From NCBI GenBank assembly GCA_947441615.1, contig CANEUH010000015.1:27037-91036 (forward strand): a DNA stretch of 64,000 nucleotides. Direction: 5' to 3'. The notes below the pieces were generated by a model, which had not been told where the DNA came from, searched no databases, and saw only the letters and a list, made by a program, of their open reading frames with translations. Below are positions 55,563-64,000 of the stretch, one piece after another. This DNA comes from Bacteriovoracaceae bacterium (GTDB lineage Bacteria; Bdellovibrionota; Bacteriovoracia; Bacteriovoracales; Bacteriovoracaceae). Positions within the stretch are counted from its first letter, which is position 1. The number at the start of each line of letters is the position of its first letter. Both the position numbers and the translations under genes were made by a program.

Positions 55563-56096
55563 ATGAAAAGCATTTTTACTTTAGGATTATTTTTCTTTTC
55601 TTTATCGGCCATGGCCCAGTGGATGCCAGGAGGAATTTTTCCCGCTTTTTGCCGAAATAATTATTTAATCTCAAATCGAGGCACAACTCTTTATCGATTC
55701 AATTTTACTTCCGATTGCTCTCGAGCTTTAAGTGAAGCGAGAATGAATATGGGAAGATTTTGTGATAGTGAGAAACTCATCCGTGAAGATGGATTCATGG
55801 CCCATCTTTTTACGTTCAGGTCTGACTGCCAGAAAGCACTTGGGGATTTAAGAGTTTCTCGTGTTGGGCTTTATTGCAGTAACGGAGATATGAATCAGAT
55901 TTACCGCGGAACTATTGCTTTCATGACATTTGAATCAAACTGTAGAAAGGCGATCTACCAGTCAGGAATGTACCGCGGTTTATTTTGTGATGATGGTCGA
56001 ATGTTGGATTTCGTTGGAAGAATTCTAAGAGATTACAATTTTAATTCTTCTTGTATCCGTGAGCTTCCTGTCATGAGCCGAACTTACCCGAGATAA
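55563..56096 (+). CDS. Secreted protein of four tandem disulfide repeats
   Basis: A 177-residue protein. ATG 55563 gives a signal peptide of 19 residues (AMA). The mature chain consists of four tandem units of about 38 residues, each starting F/YC and ending in a F-x-F/S-x-C-x-x-A/E-L/I pattern (FCRNNYLISN ... SDCSRAL; FCDSEKLIRE ... SDCQKAL; YCSNGDMNQI ... SNCRKAI; FCDDGRMLDF ... SSCIREL). One disulfide per unit is likely. Function unknown; it could bind polysaccharide or protein on the surface. Confidence 0.6.
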   Translation: MKSIFTLGLFFFSLSAMAQWMPGGIFPAFCRNNYLISNRGTTLYRFNFTSDCSRALSEARMNMGRFCDSEKLIREDGFMAHLFTFRSDCQKALGDLRVSRVGLYCSNGDMNQIYRGTIAFMTFESNCRKAIYQSGMYRGLFCDDGRMLDFVGRILRDYNFNSSCIRELPVMSRTYPR

Positions 56097-56182
56097 TTTC
56101 ATACTGACATCTGGTTCAATTCGTTCCAGATGTCATTTTCTCAAGATATTAGATAATAAAAGAAGACCAATGGTTTTGATCA

Positions 56183-57385
56183 TTATTTCACCAGTTCTTC
56201 CACTGTTTGGTTAAATTCCTTTTTCCATCTCTCAAAAAAGACTCCCGTACTTGGGCCCGTAAAGCCCGCGTGGATTTTGATAATTTGATGTTTCTTATTT
56301 AAAAAAATGGTTGTTGGAAAAGAGATAAAGTTTTTTAGTCCCGGAATTTTATCTTTCGGTTTATCTTCACTGGTAGACCCAGCGATGAGAAGTGTGTAGG
56401 GGATCTGATATTTCTTCTGTGTCTTTAGAAGTTGTTTTTTTGCTTCTTCTTTCGTGTTACTGCGTTCAAACGCTAGAGCAATGATTTCAACTGATTTTTG
56501 TTTTCTCGATTTGTACCAAGGAATGAGGTAATTCATTTCATCTAAGCAGTTTGGACACCAGGATCCAAAAAATTGGACAATAATGGATTTATTTTTAAAT
56601 TGAGGAGAGTCTAAATTGACGTTGTTCCCCTTAAGATCAGGGAAATTGAAATTTAAACTTTCAAGTTGAGTTTGCTTATAGCTATCTGGAAGATCTGCAG
56701 ACTCATTCTTCGTTCCTTCAATGATTGTTTTATAATTTGAAAGGATATTGGCCTTTAATTTTCCATCCTCCAAACTACCTTTAAGTAAATAGTTATAAAC
56801 ACCGTCAAAGCTAGCTGCTTCAAATTCATTTCCTGAAACAAAACCCTCAAAATAACGATAATCACCTGTTGGAGTGAGAATTGTGCCATTCAGTGCGTTT
56901 TCTTGTTGCTCAAATAAGAGGACCCCTTTCTCTTGATGATCCTGTTCGTCTAGTAACGTTATCGCCCATCTCCCATTGAGATCAATGATCGCCTTCTTTT
57001 TAGTTCCAGAAAATCTTTCAGATGTCCCAAAAGTTCCTTGAATGGGAGTTTTAACTTTGGGGTTTTTATTGTGACGAACGAGGGAGCCAGAGAGAAGACC
57101 TTCTTTAAGGAGTTCTAATTCCAGTGACAGCTCATAAGTTTGGAGAGGGATACTGATTGCATTTCCAGTAACCTGAATGCTGTTTAAGTGAATTAATTCC
57201 TTTCCATTATGTAAAGAGGCTTCGTATTTAGTTTTCTTTTTTTTGATCTCGACGATGAAAGGAATCGTTGCATGAGTGGTTTTTAGTTCAAACCGCCACG
57301 GCCCGGTGTTTAAAGTGCCTGAAAAAGCCTCAGAACTCAAAAAAGGCAGGAAGAAAATCATAAGTATTAAAGTTTTTTTCATCAT
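56183..57385 (-). CDS. TlpA-like thioredoxin-fold protein with long N-terminal domain
   Basis: A 400-residue exported protein. Signal peptide 1-20. Residues 25-235 form a beta-rich domain of unknown family (repeated LNGRWAITLLDE and LNGTILTPTGDY-type strands), and the C-terminal domain is thioredoxin-like with active-site WCPNC (Trp276, Cys277, Cys280) in VQFFGSWCPNCLDEM. It should act as a periplasmic thiol:disulfide reductase. It starts back to back with rapA. Confidence 0.82.
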   Translation of the reverse strand: MMKKTLILMIFFLPFLSSEAFSGTLNTGPWRFELKTTHATIPFIVEIKKKKTKYEASLHNGKELIHLNSIQVTGNAISIPLQTYELSLELELLKEGLLSGSLVRHNKNPKVKTPIQGTFGTSERFSGTKKKAIIDLNGRWAITLLDEQDHQEKGVLLFEQQENALNGTILTPTGDYRYFEGFVSGNEFEAASFDGVYNYLLKGSLEDGKLKANILSNYKTIIEGTKNESADLPDSYKQTQLESLNFNFPDLKGNNVNLDSPQFKNKSIIVQFFGSWCPNCLDEMNYLIPWYKSRKQKSVEIIALAFERSNTKEEAKKQLLKTQKKYQIPYTLLIAGSTSEDKPKDKIPGLKNFISFPTTIFLNKKHQIIKIHAGFTGPSTGVFFERWKKEFNQTVEELVK

Positions 57386-57462
57386 ACGCTTTTACCCCTT
57401 CCAGTCATTTGTTAATATCTTGGTCCAATCGTGCTATTTTGTCACCCAAAGACGGAGGATCG

Positions 57463-60195
57463 ATGAAGCAGTTCATCATGGGACAACGCTGGATATCAGA
57501 ATCAGAACCTGAGTTAGGTCTTGGGGTTATTATTGAAGTTGAGGCGAAAACGGTGACCTGTTTTTTTCCTGCGGCAAAAGTCGACAGGAAGTATGGTACG
57601 AATAGTGCTCCACTTCGAAGAATTAAGTTTGTTGAAGGCGATGAAGTGAAGTCGCAGGATGGACTTTCATTTATTGTTGAGTCAGTGACAGAATCGAATG
57701 GCATTGTGACTTATCTTGGAGAGGGGAAAACACTTTTGGAATCCCTCTTATCCGATACGCTCTCCTTTTCAAAACCAGAAGAGCGACTTTTTGCAGGTAA
57801 CGTTGATTCAAATGATATTTTTAAACTTCGCTATGATGTGCTTTTAAATCAACGAAAACTTTTTATTTCTCCGGTAAAGGGCTTTGTGGGTCCAAGGCTC
57901 AGTATCATCCCTCATCAAATGTATGTGGCCAATGAGGTGGTTAAAAGATCCCGTCCAAGAGTTTTACTTTCTGATGAGGTGGGACTCGGGAAAACAATTG
58001 AGGCCGGTCTTATTCTTCACCATTTGATTCTTACTGGAAGAGTGGAGAGATGCCTGATTCTTGTTCCAGATTCGTTGGTGTATCAGTGGTTTGTTGAAAT
58101 GCTTAGAAAGTTTCAACTCACATTTCAAACAATTAATCATGATTCAAAACTTGAAAGAGGGGATAGGCCCTTTGAAGACGGTCAGCTCTTTGTTGCGTCG
58201 TTAAAGTTTCTCATGAAAGAGGATTGGCTACTTGAGCAGGCCCTAGACTCCAAATGGGATTTATTAGTTGTTGATGAGGCCCACCAACTTCGATGGGCGC
58301 CCGATAATTCATCAATGGAGTATGATTTTGTTGCGGCGCTGGCCAAAGGGACCCCTGGAGTTTTACTCCTTTCAGGAACTCCTGAGATCTTGGGTCTTGC
58401 TGGGCACTATGCAAGGTTACATTTATTGGATCCTAATCGATTTCATGATTTTAATCAATTTGTGGAAGAGACAACAAATTACAAACCCATCACTGGACTT
58501 GCAAACAAACTCATTAAAGGAGTGGCATTAACTTCTGAGGATAAAAAATTACTAAAGGCCAAAGTCGGCGTTGATATCGAAGATAAAGAGAAAGCTCTTC
58601 AAATGTTGGTGGATCGTCACGGCACGGGAAGAGTTTATTTTAGAAACACCAGAAAAACCATGGCGACTTACGCTGAGTTCTTTCCAAAAAGAGTTTTTAG
58701 TTCATATCCCATAAATGTTCCCAAGGGAAAACTCTCTGACAAAAAACTTCTAGATTTGAAAGCAAATTGGTTATCAAATTTTGTAGATCAGCACAAAGCA
58801 GATAAGATTCTACTTATTTGTCATGATAAAGAAGTCGTCGTTGATCTGGAGAAAATTTTAAAAGAGAAAACAACTGCTAAGATTGCCTTTTTCCATTCTG
58901 GGATGAATCTCATGAACCGCGATAGGCAAGCCGCTTATTTTGCAGACCCGGAAGGGGCCCATATCCTCTTAAGTACTGAAATAGGATCAGAAGGACGAAA
59001 TTTTGAATTCGCTCGTCACTTGATTCTTTTTGATTTACCAAAACTCCCTGATCTTTTGGAGCAGAGAATTGGTCGACTCGATAGAATTGGTCAAAAGAAT
59101 GATATTCAAATCCATGTTCCTTATCTTGAAAAGTCTTCCGATGAACTTTTAATGCATTGGTATCATGAAGGCTTTAATGCCTTTGAGTCTTCCCCACGTG
59201 GAGGGACTGAACTTTATGCCACCGTAAGAGCGGAGCTTCTCGAGCTTTTGAGGTTGGCCGACGAGGGAGAGTTCCCAGAGGTTGATTTTAAAAAATTCTT
59301 AAAAAAGACTTCAGATCTTCATCAAGAGATTGAGAAAAAACTAGAAGAGGGGCAGGATCAGTTAGTCGAAATTAATTCTTTTAATCACGCTAGAGCGATG
59401 GAATTTGTTAAAGAATTAAAAACGGTCGACGAAGGAGTTGATCTACGAGACTTTATGCTGAACCTTTGGAATCAACTGGGAGTGGACTCTGAAGATATGA
59501 ATGATCCCTTTACGTTTTTTATCCGACCTGGAGATAACATGTATCTTCCGCATTTTCCTGGACTTGAAAATGAGGGAATGACGGTTACATTTAAAAGAGA
59601 AAATGCTCTTTTAAAAGATGATGTAACATTTCTAACCTGGGATCACCCCATGGTCCTGGGAATTATGGACTTCATTTCCTCTAAAGAGATGGGGAACGTC
59701 ACTTTAAGTGTCTGGAAAACGCCCAATAAAGAACAGTTTCTTTTTGAAGGGTACTTTCTACTCAGTGCTATTGCTGATAAAAAACTTCAACTTCAAAAAT
59801 GGTTCCCGCCTACACCATTAAGAGTTCTTCTTAATGCTCAAATGCAGGACCTCACTCAAAAACTTCCAAAAAAGTTTATTGATGAGAGTGTTGAATCCAT
59901 GGGGCAGGAGCAAAGAGCGCAGATGAAGGATATCCCCAAGGATTTTATCAAAGAGTGTATCAAGAAGAGTAAAGAGCTCTGTGTCGCTAGAGCGAAACAA
60001 TATAAGGAAAAATTTAAGGAAGAGATGCTAAAGTTTATGAACGCCGAAATTGAGCGCTTAGAGGCCTTAAGGAAAGTGAATCCTACAGTCTCTGAAACCG
60101 AGATACTTCTTCTTAGATTTAATCGCGACAACATGTTAAAAGCGATGGATAAGGCCGAGCTTTCGTTAGATTCTTTAAGGATTATTTTAAGTTAG
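57463..60195 (+). CDS. rapA: RNA polymerase-associated SWI2/SNF2 ATPase RapA
   Basis: A 910-residue ATPase that recycles RNA polymerase. It begins with the RapA N-terminal GQRWISESEPELGLG, followed by Walker A DEVGLGKT (171-178), DEAH (271-274), LLLSGTPEILG, and motif VI EQRIGRLDRIGQ. The start ATG 57463 has GGAGG at a suitable distance; an in-frame start at 57409 is not conserved. The thioredoxin gene follows after eight bases, so rapA heads a four-gene operon. Confidence 0.95.
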   Translation: MKQFIMGQRWISESEPELGLGVIIEVEAKTVTCFFPAAKVDRKYGTNSAPLRRIKFVEGDEVKSQDGLSFIVESVTESNGIVTYLGEGKTLLESLLSDTLSFSKPEERLFAGNVDSNDIFKLRYDVLLNQRKLFISPVKGFVGPRLSIIPHQMYVANEVVKRSRPRVLLSDEVGLGKTIEAGLILHHLILTGRVERCLILVPDSLVYQWFVEMLRKFQLTFQTINHDSKLERGDRPFEDGQLFVASLKFLMKEDWLLEQALDSKWDLLVVDEAHQLRWAPDNSSMEYDFVAALAKGTPGVLLLSGTPEILGLAGHYARLHLLDPNRFHDFNQFVEETTNYKPITGLANKLIKGVALTSEDKKLLKAKVGVDIEDKEKALQMLVDRHGTGRVYFRNTRKTMATYAEFFPKRVFSSYPINVPKGKLSDKKLLDLKANWLSNFVDQHKADKILLICHDKEVVVDLEKILKEKTTAKIAFFHSGMNLMNRDRQAAYFADPEGAHILLSTEIGSEGRNFEFARHLILFDLPKLPDLLEQRIGRLDRIGQKNDIQIHVPYLEKSSDELLMHWYHEGFNAFESSPRGGTELYATVRAELLELLRLADEGEFPEVDFKKFLKKTSDLHQEIEKKLEEGQDQLVEINSFNHARAMEFVKELKTVDEGVDLRDFMLNLWNQLGVDSEDMNDPFTFFIRPGDNMYLPHFPGLENEGMTVTFKRENALLKDDVTFLTWDHPMVLGIMDFISSKEMGNVTLSVWKTPNKEQFLFEGYFLLSAIADKKLQLQKWFPPTPLRVLLNAQMQDLTQKLPKKFIDESVESMGQEQRAQMKDIPKDFIKECIKKSKELCVARAKQYKEKFKEEMLKFMNAEIERLEALRKVNPTVSETEILLLRFNRDNMLKAMDKAELSLDSLRIILS

Positions 60196-60203
60196 GAGTT
60201 TAT

Positions 60204-60518
60204 ATGGGCATTATGACTGAATTAAATGACGATACGATTTTTGATGTGATTGAGAAAGAGCCTCTGGTCTTTATTGATTTTTACGCTTCATGGTGCGGCT
60301 CTTGTCGAGTCGCTGCTCCCATGTTTGCAAAAGTTTCTGAAGAAGAGGGAGTTAGGATTTATAAAATTGATGTAGAAAAAAATCCTAAGATTAAGGACAT
60401 GATCACTCTTCCAGGGCTTCCATCAGTGGGCTGCTTTAAAAGCGGAGAACCTCAGGATCTCGTCAATGTCACGAAGGAAGAAGCCTTTCGTGAATTTATT
60501 CAAAAGATGAAAGGATAA
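60204..60518 (+). CDS. Thioredoxin (active site WCGSC)
   Basis: A 104-residue cytoplasmic thioredoxin with the active site Trp30-Cys31-Gly32-Ser33-Cys34; the canonical Pro is Ser, which would change its redox potential. PGLPSVG supplies the cis-Pro loop. Located between rapA and a small helical protein, all in one operon. Confidence 0.88.
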   Translation: MGIMTELNDDTIFDVIEKEPLVFIDFYASWCGSCRVAAPMFAKVSEEEGVRIYKIDVEKNPKIKDMITLPGLPSVGCFKSGEPQDLVNVTKEEAFREFIQKMKG

Positions 60519-60520
60519 GC

Positions 60521-60757
60521 ATGGATATTAAATCGATTAAAGATCTTGCTCAAAAATATACAGCGGAAGAATTAAATCATTTTGCGGATGAATTCGAGAC
60601 CACTGGTATCGCCCCTGTAAAAACGCAAGAAGACCCAGGATCTCAAATGAGCGATTACCTCATGGGGGCCGAGCTTAGAGTCCTTCTTGATCAGGGCATG
60701 AATATTAATGAAGCGACCAGAGAGTTTTCAAAGAGAGTTCGTGGAGTCTTAACTTGA
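60521..60757 (+). CDS. Small helical protein (DUF6952-like)
   Basis: A 78-residue, mostly helical, acidic protein, probably cytoplasmic. Its YTAEELNHFADEFETTG and SDYLMGAELRVLLDQGMNINEATREFSKRV segments recall DUF6952, which I remember as a frequent neighbour of thioredoxin genes. Starts two bases after the thioredoxin stop and overlaps the GNAT gene by four bases (TTGA). Function unknown. Confidence 0.65.
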   Translation: MDIKSIKDLAQKYTAEELNHFADEFETTGIAPVKTQEDPGSQMSDYLMGAELRVLLDQGMNINEATREFSKRVRGVLT

Positions 60758-61209
60758 GTATAAATATAAGACCAGGTTTGCTGTTCGATATCGATGTGAT
60801 TGCTGATTTTCAAGTGAAGATGGCCTTTGAGACAGAGAAGATGAAACTTGATCCCCCTACTGTTCAGCTGGGTGTGAGTGCAGTGATGGATGATCCTTCC
60901 AAGGGGAAGTATTGGTTAGCTGAAATTGACGGTAAGGTCGTTGGTTGTCTATTAACTGTCCCTGAGTGGAGTGACTGGAGAAATGGAACAGTCCTTTGGA
61001 TTCATTCCGTTTATGTTATACCTGATTATCGCAAACATGGTGTATTTAAAGCACTTTATCAGCATCTTAAAAACTTGGTTCATGGGTCTAGAGAATATAG
61101 AGGTCTCAGGCTCTATGTCGATAAAACCAATTTAAATGCTCAAAATGTTTATGAAAAGTTAGGAATGTCTTGTGAGCATTATCAATTGTTCGAATGGATG
61201 AAGTCTTAG
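60754..61209 (+). CDS. GNAT-family N-acetyltransferase
   Basis: A 151-residue GNAT protein with the acetyl-CoA loop in SVYVIPDYRKHGVFKALY and a late LYVDKTNLNAQNVYEKLGM strand-helix. Substrate unknown. The start is TTG, overlapping the preceding stop (TTGA), with GGAG eight bases upstream. Last gene of the rapA operon. Confidence 0.82.
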   Translation: MSINIRPGLLFDIDVIADFQVKMAFETEKMKLDPPTVQLGVSAVMDDPSKGKYWLAEIDGKVVGCLLTVPEWSDWRNGTVLWIHSVYVIPDYRKHGVFKALYQHLKNLVHGSREYRGLRLYVDKTNLNAQNVYEKLGMSCEHYQLFEWMKS

Positions 61210-61461
61210 AGAAGAACCTTGCTGAGAGTGGAACCGTGGTGGGGGTGTGTGCGGTTGGGGGAGAACTAGCAAAGTGGTAAGTTTTGTTAGTTCAGGGAAT
61301 GATTGGGAACTTTTGTGGAGTTCGTCACCCTCAGCTTGTAAACCTAAAGAGCACAAACCGTGCCAAGTTCAAGCTACTGAAATAGCGTACTTATTAAGTC
61401 CGACATGGGGCCCAAAGGAACCCTTGGTTTCTTTTGACACCGGGGCAGATGACGAGTGGTG
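61210..61461. other. Intergenic region with a possible gene remnant
   Basis: No firm gene. On the plus strand an open frame from about 61226 to 61525 (possible GTG 61247, no ribosome-binding site) reads a Cys/Trp-containing peptide (VVSFVSSGNDWELLWSSS, SPTWGPKEPLVSFDTGADDE). It overlaps the end of the minus-strand gene and may be a remnant of an exported protein. I could not name it. Confidence 0.3.
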
Positions 61462-63264
61462 CTATTGGCAACCTAGAGAGTTTAGCTTTTCAACCATTTC
61501 TCTTATAGTCATGATGTTTTTTTGAATTTGTTTTTCGGCCTTCTCACATCTTCCAGAGAGATAGGCCTCAGTGGTAAAAAGGCCGAATCTTTTTTTATTA
61601 TCAGTAGAGTAGTTATCAAAATTAAGATGTTGAGATTTTAGTGGCGGCGTTCCTGCACCTTTCATAAAAAAACAAACATCACTTAATCCAATACCTGAGT
61701 TGTACGCCACTCCTAGTTGTTGGCGGGCAAGTTTTGAGGAAGTACAAAGCTCATTTTGAGTTTTGGCCCTATCGAAGGGATCGGATATCTTATCTAGCTT
61801 TTTCATCTTTTTTAGAATTGGACTTAGAGTCCCCTCAGCTTCATCCATATTCTTAGTCATCGACTTGAGTGTTTGCTTAGAAAAACCATCAAAGCGATCT
61901 CCAAGTATTGTTCTCCCAAGAGAAATCATTGATTTTGAAGAATTCGCCTGGGTAAGGGGACTTTCCTCTAAAAGGCCTTGGAGAGTAGCGTATTTTTGAA
62001 TCGCGACTCTCTCATCATTCTCAGCAGCTTTTAATTTCATGAGATCATCTTCAGAAACTTTGAAGGTGTTTTCTTTCGATTTCTGTTGAATTGATTGAAA
62101 GATGATATCCGTAATGTTTGTAAATTTAGCAACTAACTTTTTTTGAAAATGATCATCTTCACAACTTTCATATATATCTCCCGCAGTTAACTTTTCAATT
62201 GCTTGGTAGTTATTACAGAAGGCTGTGGCGTTTAATCCCTGATCAGGTGAAGGATTCGGGCAATTAAAAGAGATGGCCAGGTCGCGTAGATTGTTTTTGC
62301 CGTTAGGTGAAACTTCCTTAAACTTTTTAATAAGATTCAGACATTGCTTTTGAGAGATACTTCCTTCAGATAAATTAAGTAGCTCTTTGGAGAAGGTCGT
62401 CAAACTCGTTAGGGCTTCATTTGGAACTGGGGTCAAACATTGCTTTAGTTCTTTGACTCTAGCAGTTGCCTTATTTTTTACTTCCTGCCTATTTAGGAGC
62501 TCATTAGTAGGATCTTCAAAAGGGTCAATATAAAGGTCATCGTATTTGTAGGCCAGTGTTCTAAAGAGACATAAGTCATTTATAAAACGACGAGAATCAC
62601 TGGATTCTTTTGAAAGGATTTGGTTGTTATTTGGATGCTCAAATAACCACTTACTAAGAGAAACAACTAATCTTCCTGAAAGTGCTGCTGAGGTCGCGAT
62701 AAGTGCATTAGCGGGATTTACAGATAGAACCGCAGCAGAAATATCAAGAACACTAATAAGAGAGTAGCCAATCCTTGATATATCATTTGTTCCGTTTTTA
62801 AATTCACAGCCCATTTTTAAAAGATTATTAAAAGAATTTGCAGCTAGTTGGGTCGTCTCAATTTCTTTTTTTAATTCAACTTCTTGTTCAGGAGATAAAG
62901 ATTCAGATTTTGATTGCGCTAAATCAAGTTTCGTCTTTAGTTCTGCGGTTTTATTAATTGTGTCGTTGAAATTCTGAAGTTGAGTCGCGCACTGATTTAG
63001 TTTTGAGTCGGGTGTATTGGCCACTAATTGTAGATTAATAGCTTCACTCGTTACTAAATCAAGTTCAGAATTAGATTTTTTAAAAGGACATTCTCTCATT
63101 AGTTTTTCTGAAATTGATTTTTTTAAATCAGGATTATTTTCTTTTAAGTAGGCCCGTGCCTGCAAACCCTTATCGGGAAGAGATGATGATTCCAATGACT
63201 CCGAAGAGACATTTAATGAAAGAAATGAAATAATGAGGATAAAAGCAAAGTTAAAATCCTTCAT
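61462..63264 (-). CDS. Large secreted helical protein of unknown function
   Basis: A 600-residue exported protein. Signal peptide 1-20. The chain is largely helical with coiled-coil stretches (for example near 100-150), a hydrophobic segment at about 165-210, and about a dozen cysteines. No family recognised. It starts within the last four bases of the upstream gene (63261-63264 overlap) and so is co-translated with it. Confidence 0.6.
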   Translation of the reverse strand: MKDFNFAFILIISFLSLNVSSESLESSSLPDKGLQARAYLKENNPDLKKSISEKLMRECPFKKSNSELDLVTSEAINLQLVANTPDSKLNQCATQLQNFNDTINKTAELKTKLDLAQSKSESLSPEQEVELKKEIETTQLAANSFNNLLKMGCEFKNGTNDISRIGYSLISVLDISAAVLSVNPANALIATSAALSGRLVVSLSKWLFEHPNNNQILSKESSDSRRFINDLCLFRTLAYKYDDLYIDPFEDPTNELLNRQEVKNKATARVKELKQCLTPVPNEALTSLTTFSKELLNLSEGSISQKQCLNLIKKFKEVSPNGKNNLRDLAISFNCPNPSPDQGLNATAFCNNYQAIEKLTAGDIYESCEDDHFQKKLVAKFTNITDIIFQSIQQKSKENTFKVSEDDLMKLKAAENDERVAIQKYATLQGLLEESPLTQANSSKSMISLGRTILGDRFDGFSKQTLKSMTKNMDEAEGTLSPILKKMKKLDKISDPFDRAKTQNELCTSSKLARQQLGVAYNSGIGLSDVCFFMKGAGTPPLKSQHLNFDNYSTDNKKRFGLFTTEAYLSGRCEKAEKQIQKNIMTIREMVEKLNSLGCQ

Positions 63265-63728
63265 AAAACAGATGCCTGTCCAATTTGAGAAATAATCTTT
63301 TGACTAAGGGTTGAATCACTCGTTGATAAAAGAAGTGTAATACCATCTTTCCAAAGGATCGTTGTCTCCTCGTTTCCCGTCCTCCAGGTGCAAAAGTGAG
63401 TATTTCTATTCACTGCTTCTGAATACTCATTCTGTTCAGGGGATAATTTCGCCATTGATCTAAATGTTTCCTGGCAATATTTTGGGAATTCTCTAAGATT
63501 TAGTTTATTCGTAATGACTCTCAGGAAGCCTACTTCTAACTTCTTGTTCCCATTTAAAATTTTTAAACGAGCACAACCAAATGGGTCTTTTTCGCAAAAA
63601 GGATTAACCTCGACTTCCTTGAAGTGAATATGAATTTTCTTATCACCAGCTTTAAGATCGTAAGACCAAGCCTGTGGCACTGTTAAATAAAGACTCATGA
63701 TAAAAAAATGAAAAACATATCTAAGCAT
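63261..63728 (-). CDS. Small secreted protein of unknown function
   Basis: A 155-residue exported protein. Signal peptide 1-22 (AWS). The mature domain has four or so cysteines (about 45, 52, 84, 113) and beta-rich segments. It overlaps the start of the 600-residue secreted protein gene by four bases (ATGA), so the pair probably acts together at the envelope. No family recognised. Confidence 0.6.
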   Translation of the reverse strand: MLRYVFHFFIMSLYLTVPQAWSYDLKAGDKKIHIHFKEVEVNPFCEKDPFGCARLKILNGNKKLEVGFLRVITNKLNLREFPKYCQETFRSMAKLSPEQNEYSEAVNRNTHFCTWRTGNEETTILWKDGITLLLSTSDSTLSQKIISQIGQASVL

Positions 63729-63957
63729 AAGACTTCTTGGTAACCCCGGGTTTAATCCAATTTCCTTTTCGGATATAAATATGAAAAACCTGAGCCCCGA
63801 GATAGGAACTTAAGTTAATTCGATAGGTTGGGTAATGACTTCACCATTCTCTCGTAATTGCCCAATAAGTTGTTAGACCCCTCGGGACCAAATTTCCTAC
63901 GGCCGCATGTCATTTAAATTATTTGGCCAATCGTCTCTCTTCTGACAAAATTATTTC

Positions 63958-64000
63958 ATGAGTATTGATGACCTTGTATTTCTCGCGAAAGGCCTTATAA
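63958..64000 (+). CDS. Possible gene start cut by window end
   Basis: ATG at 63958 opens a frame of 14 codons to the window end (MSIDDLVFLAKGLI). No strong ribosome-binding site is visible. The preceding 230 bases (63729-63957) show no other gene. Weak evidence. Confidence 0.3.
   Translation, partial: MSIDDLVFLAKGLI

Noticed and set aside
1..64000. CRISPR arrays, insertion sequences, rRNA genes
   Set aside because: No regularly spaced repeats, transposase signatures or rRNA-like sequence were seen on either strand.

Overview
The window looks like a chromosomal segment of a Bdellovibrio-like predatory or formerly predatory bacterium, probably in the order Bacteriovoracales. This placement is inference. 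It rests on moderately low G+C (about 40% by eye), many secreted cysteine-rich proteins of no known family, peptide-scavenging genes (M28 and M14 peptidases, a Dpp/Opp-type importer, an OPT transporter), degenerate signalling domains, and a bacterial SUV3-like helicase. No rRNA or marker gene in the window settles the taxonomy.

Layout. 1-3.4 kb: the end of feoA, feoB (ferrous iron uptake), a hotdog thioesterase and a nitronate monooxygenase. 3.5-9.9 kb: secreted M28 aminopeptidase, SUV3-like RNA helicase, DUF455 ferritin-like protein and ATP-grasp-like protein as one run, then a convergent class II aldolase. 10-14.3 kb: a Ser/Thr-rich membrane protein, an intact HD-GYP protein divergent from a degenerate SpoIIE-like phosphatase, and two small exported proteins. 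14.3-19.7 kb: a tight minus-strand run (PhaR-type DNA-binding protein, beta-barrel protein, two ArsA/GET3-like ATPases, proteobacterial-type glutamate-cysteine ligase, cystathionine gamma-synthase-type enzyme, lipoprotein) with a good promoter at its head. 19.9-22.6 kb: a candidate structured RNA leader, a TPR lipoprotein and a LolB-like lipoprotein. 22.7-29.4 kb: a complete peptide ABC importer and a convergent sodium:solute symporter. 29.6-33.2 kb: a degenerate HD-GYP protein and an 885-residue coiled-coil protein.

At 33.3 kb sits tRNA-Leu(UAG). Its 3' end plus terminator is repeated at 36.5 kb, and a decayed third copy lies at 46.83 kb. I read this as accessory DNA inserted at the tRNA in two modules. 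Module 1 (33.4-36.5 kb) carries a lytic transglycosylase, a small exported partner and an AAA/DUF4143 ATPase. Module 2 (36.6-46.8 kb) carries ornithine-lipid-type acyltransferases (OlsB/OlsA-like), an M14 peptidase, a PhoD-like phosphatase, galT/galK/galM, a GH18-like protein and a GH1 beta-glucosidase. No integrase is visible. Directly beyond the third repeat lies a broken 4,5-DOPA dioxygenase (YgiD/DODA) gene.

47-64 kb: secreted paralogues sharing a Cys-rich domain, an OPT transporter, yciO, a DksA-family protein, a group II PLP decarboxylase, a DUF2231 membrane protein, a protein of four tandem disulfide repeats, a TlpA-like thioredoxin, then rapA-thioredoxin-small protein-GNAT, and two minus-strand secreted proteins. 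The best candidates for something undescribed are the structured RNA at 19.9-20.1 kb, the repeat-bounded tRNA-Leu modules with a possible muramidase/partner pair, and the seven-gene ArsA/GshA run.
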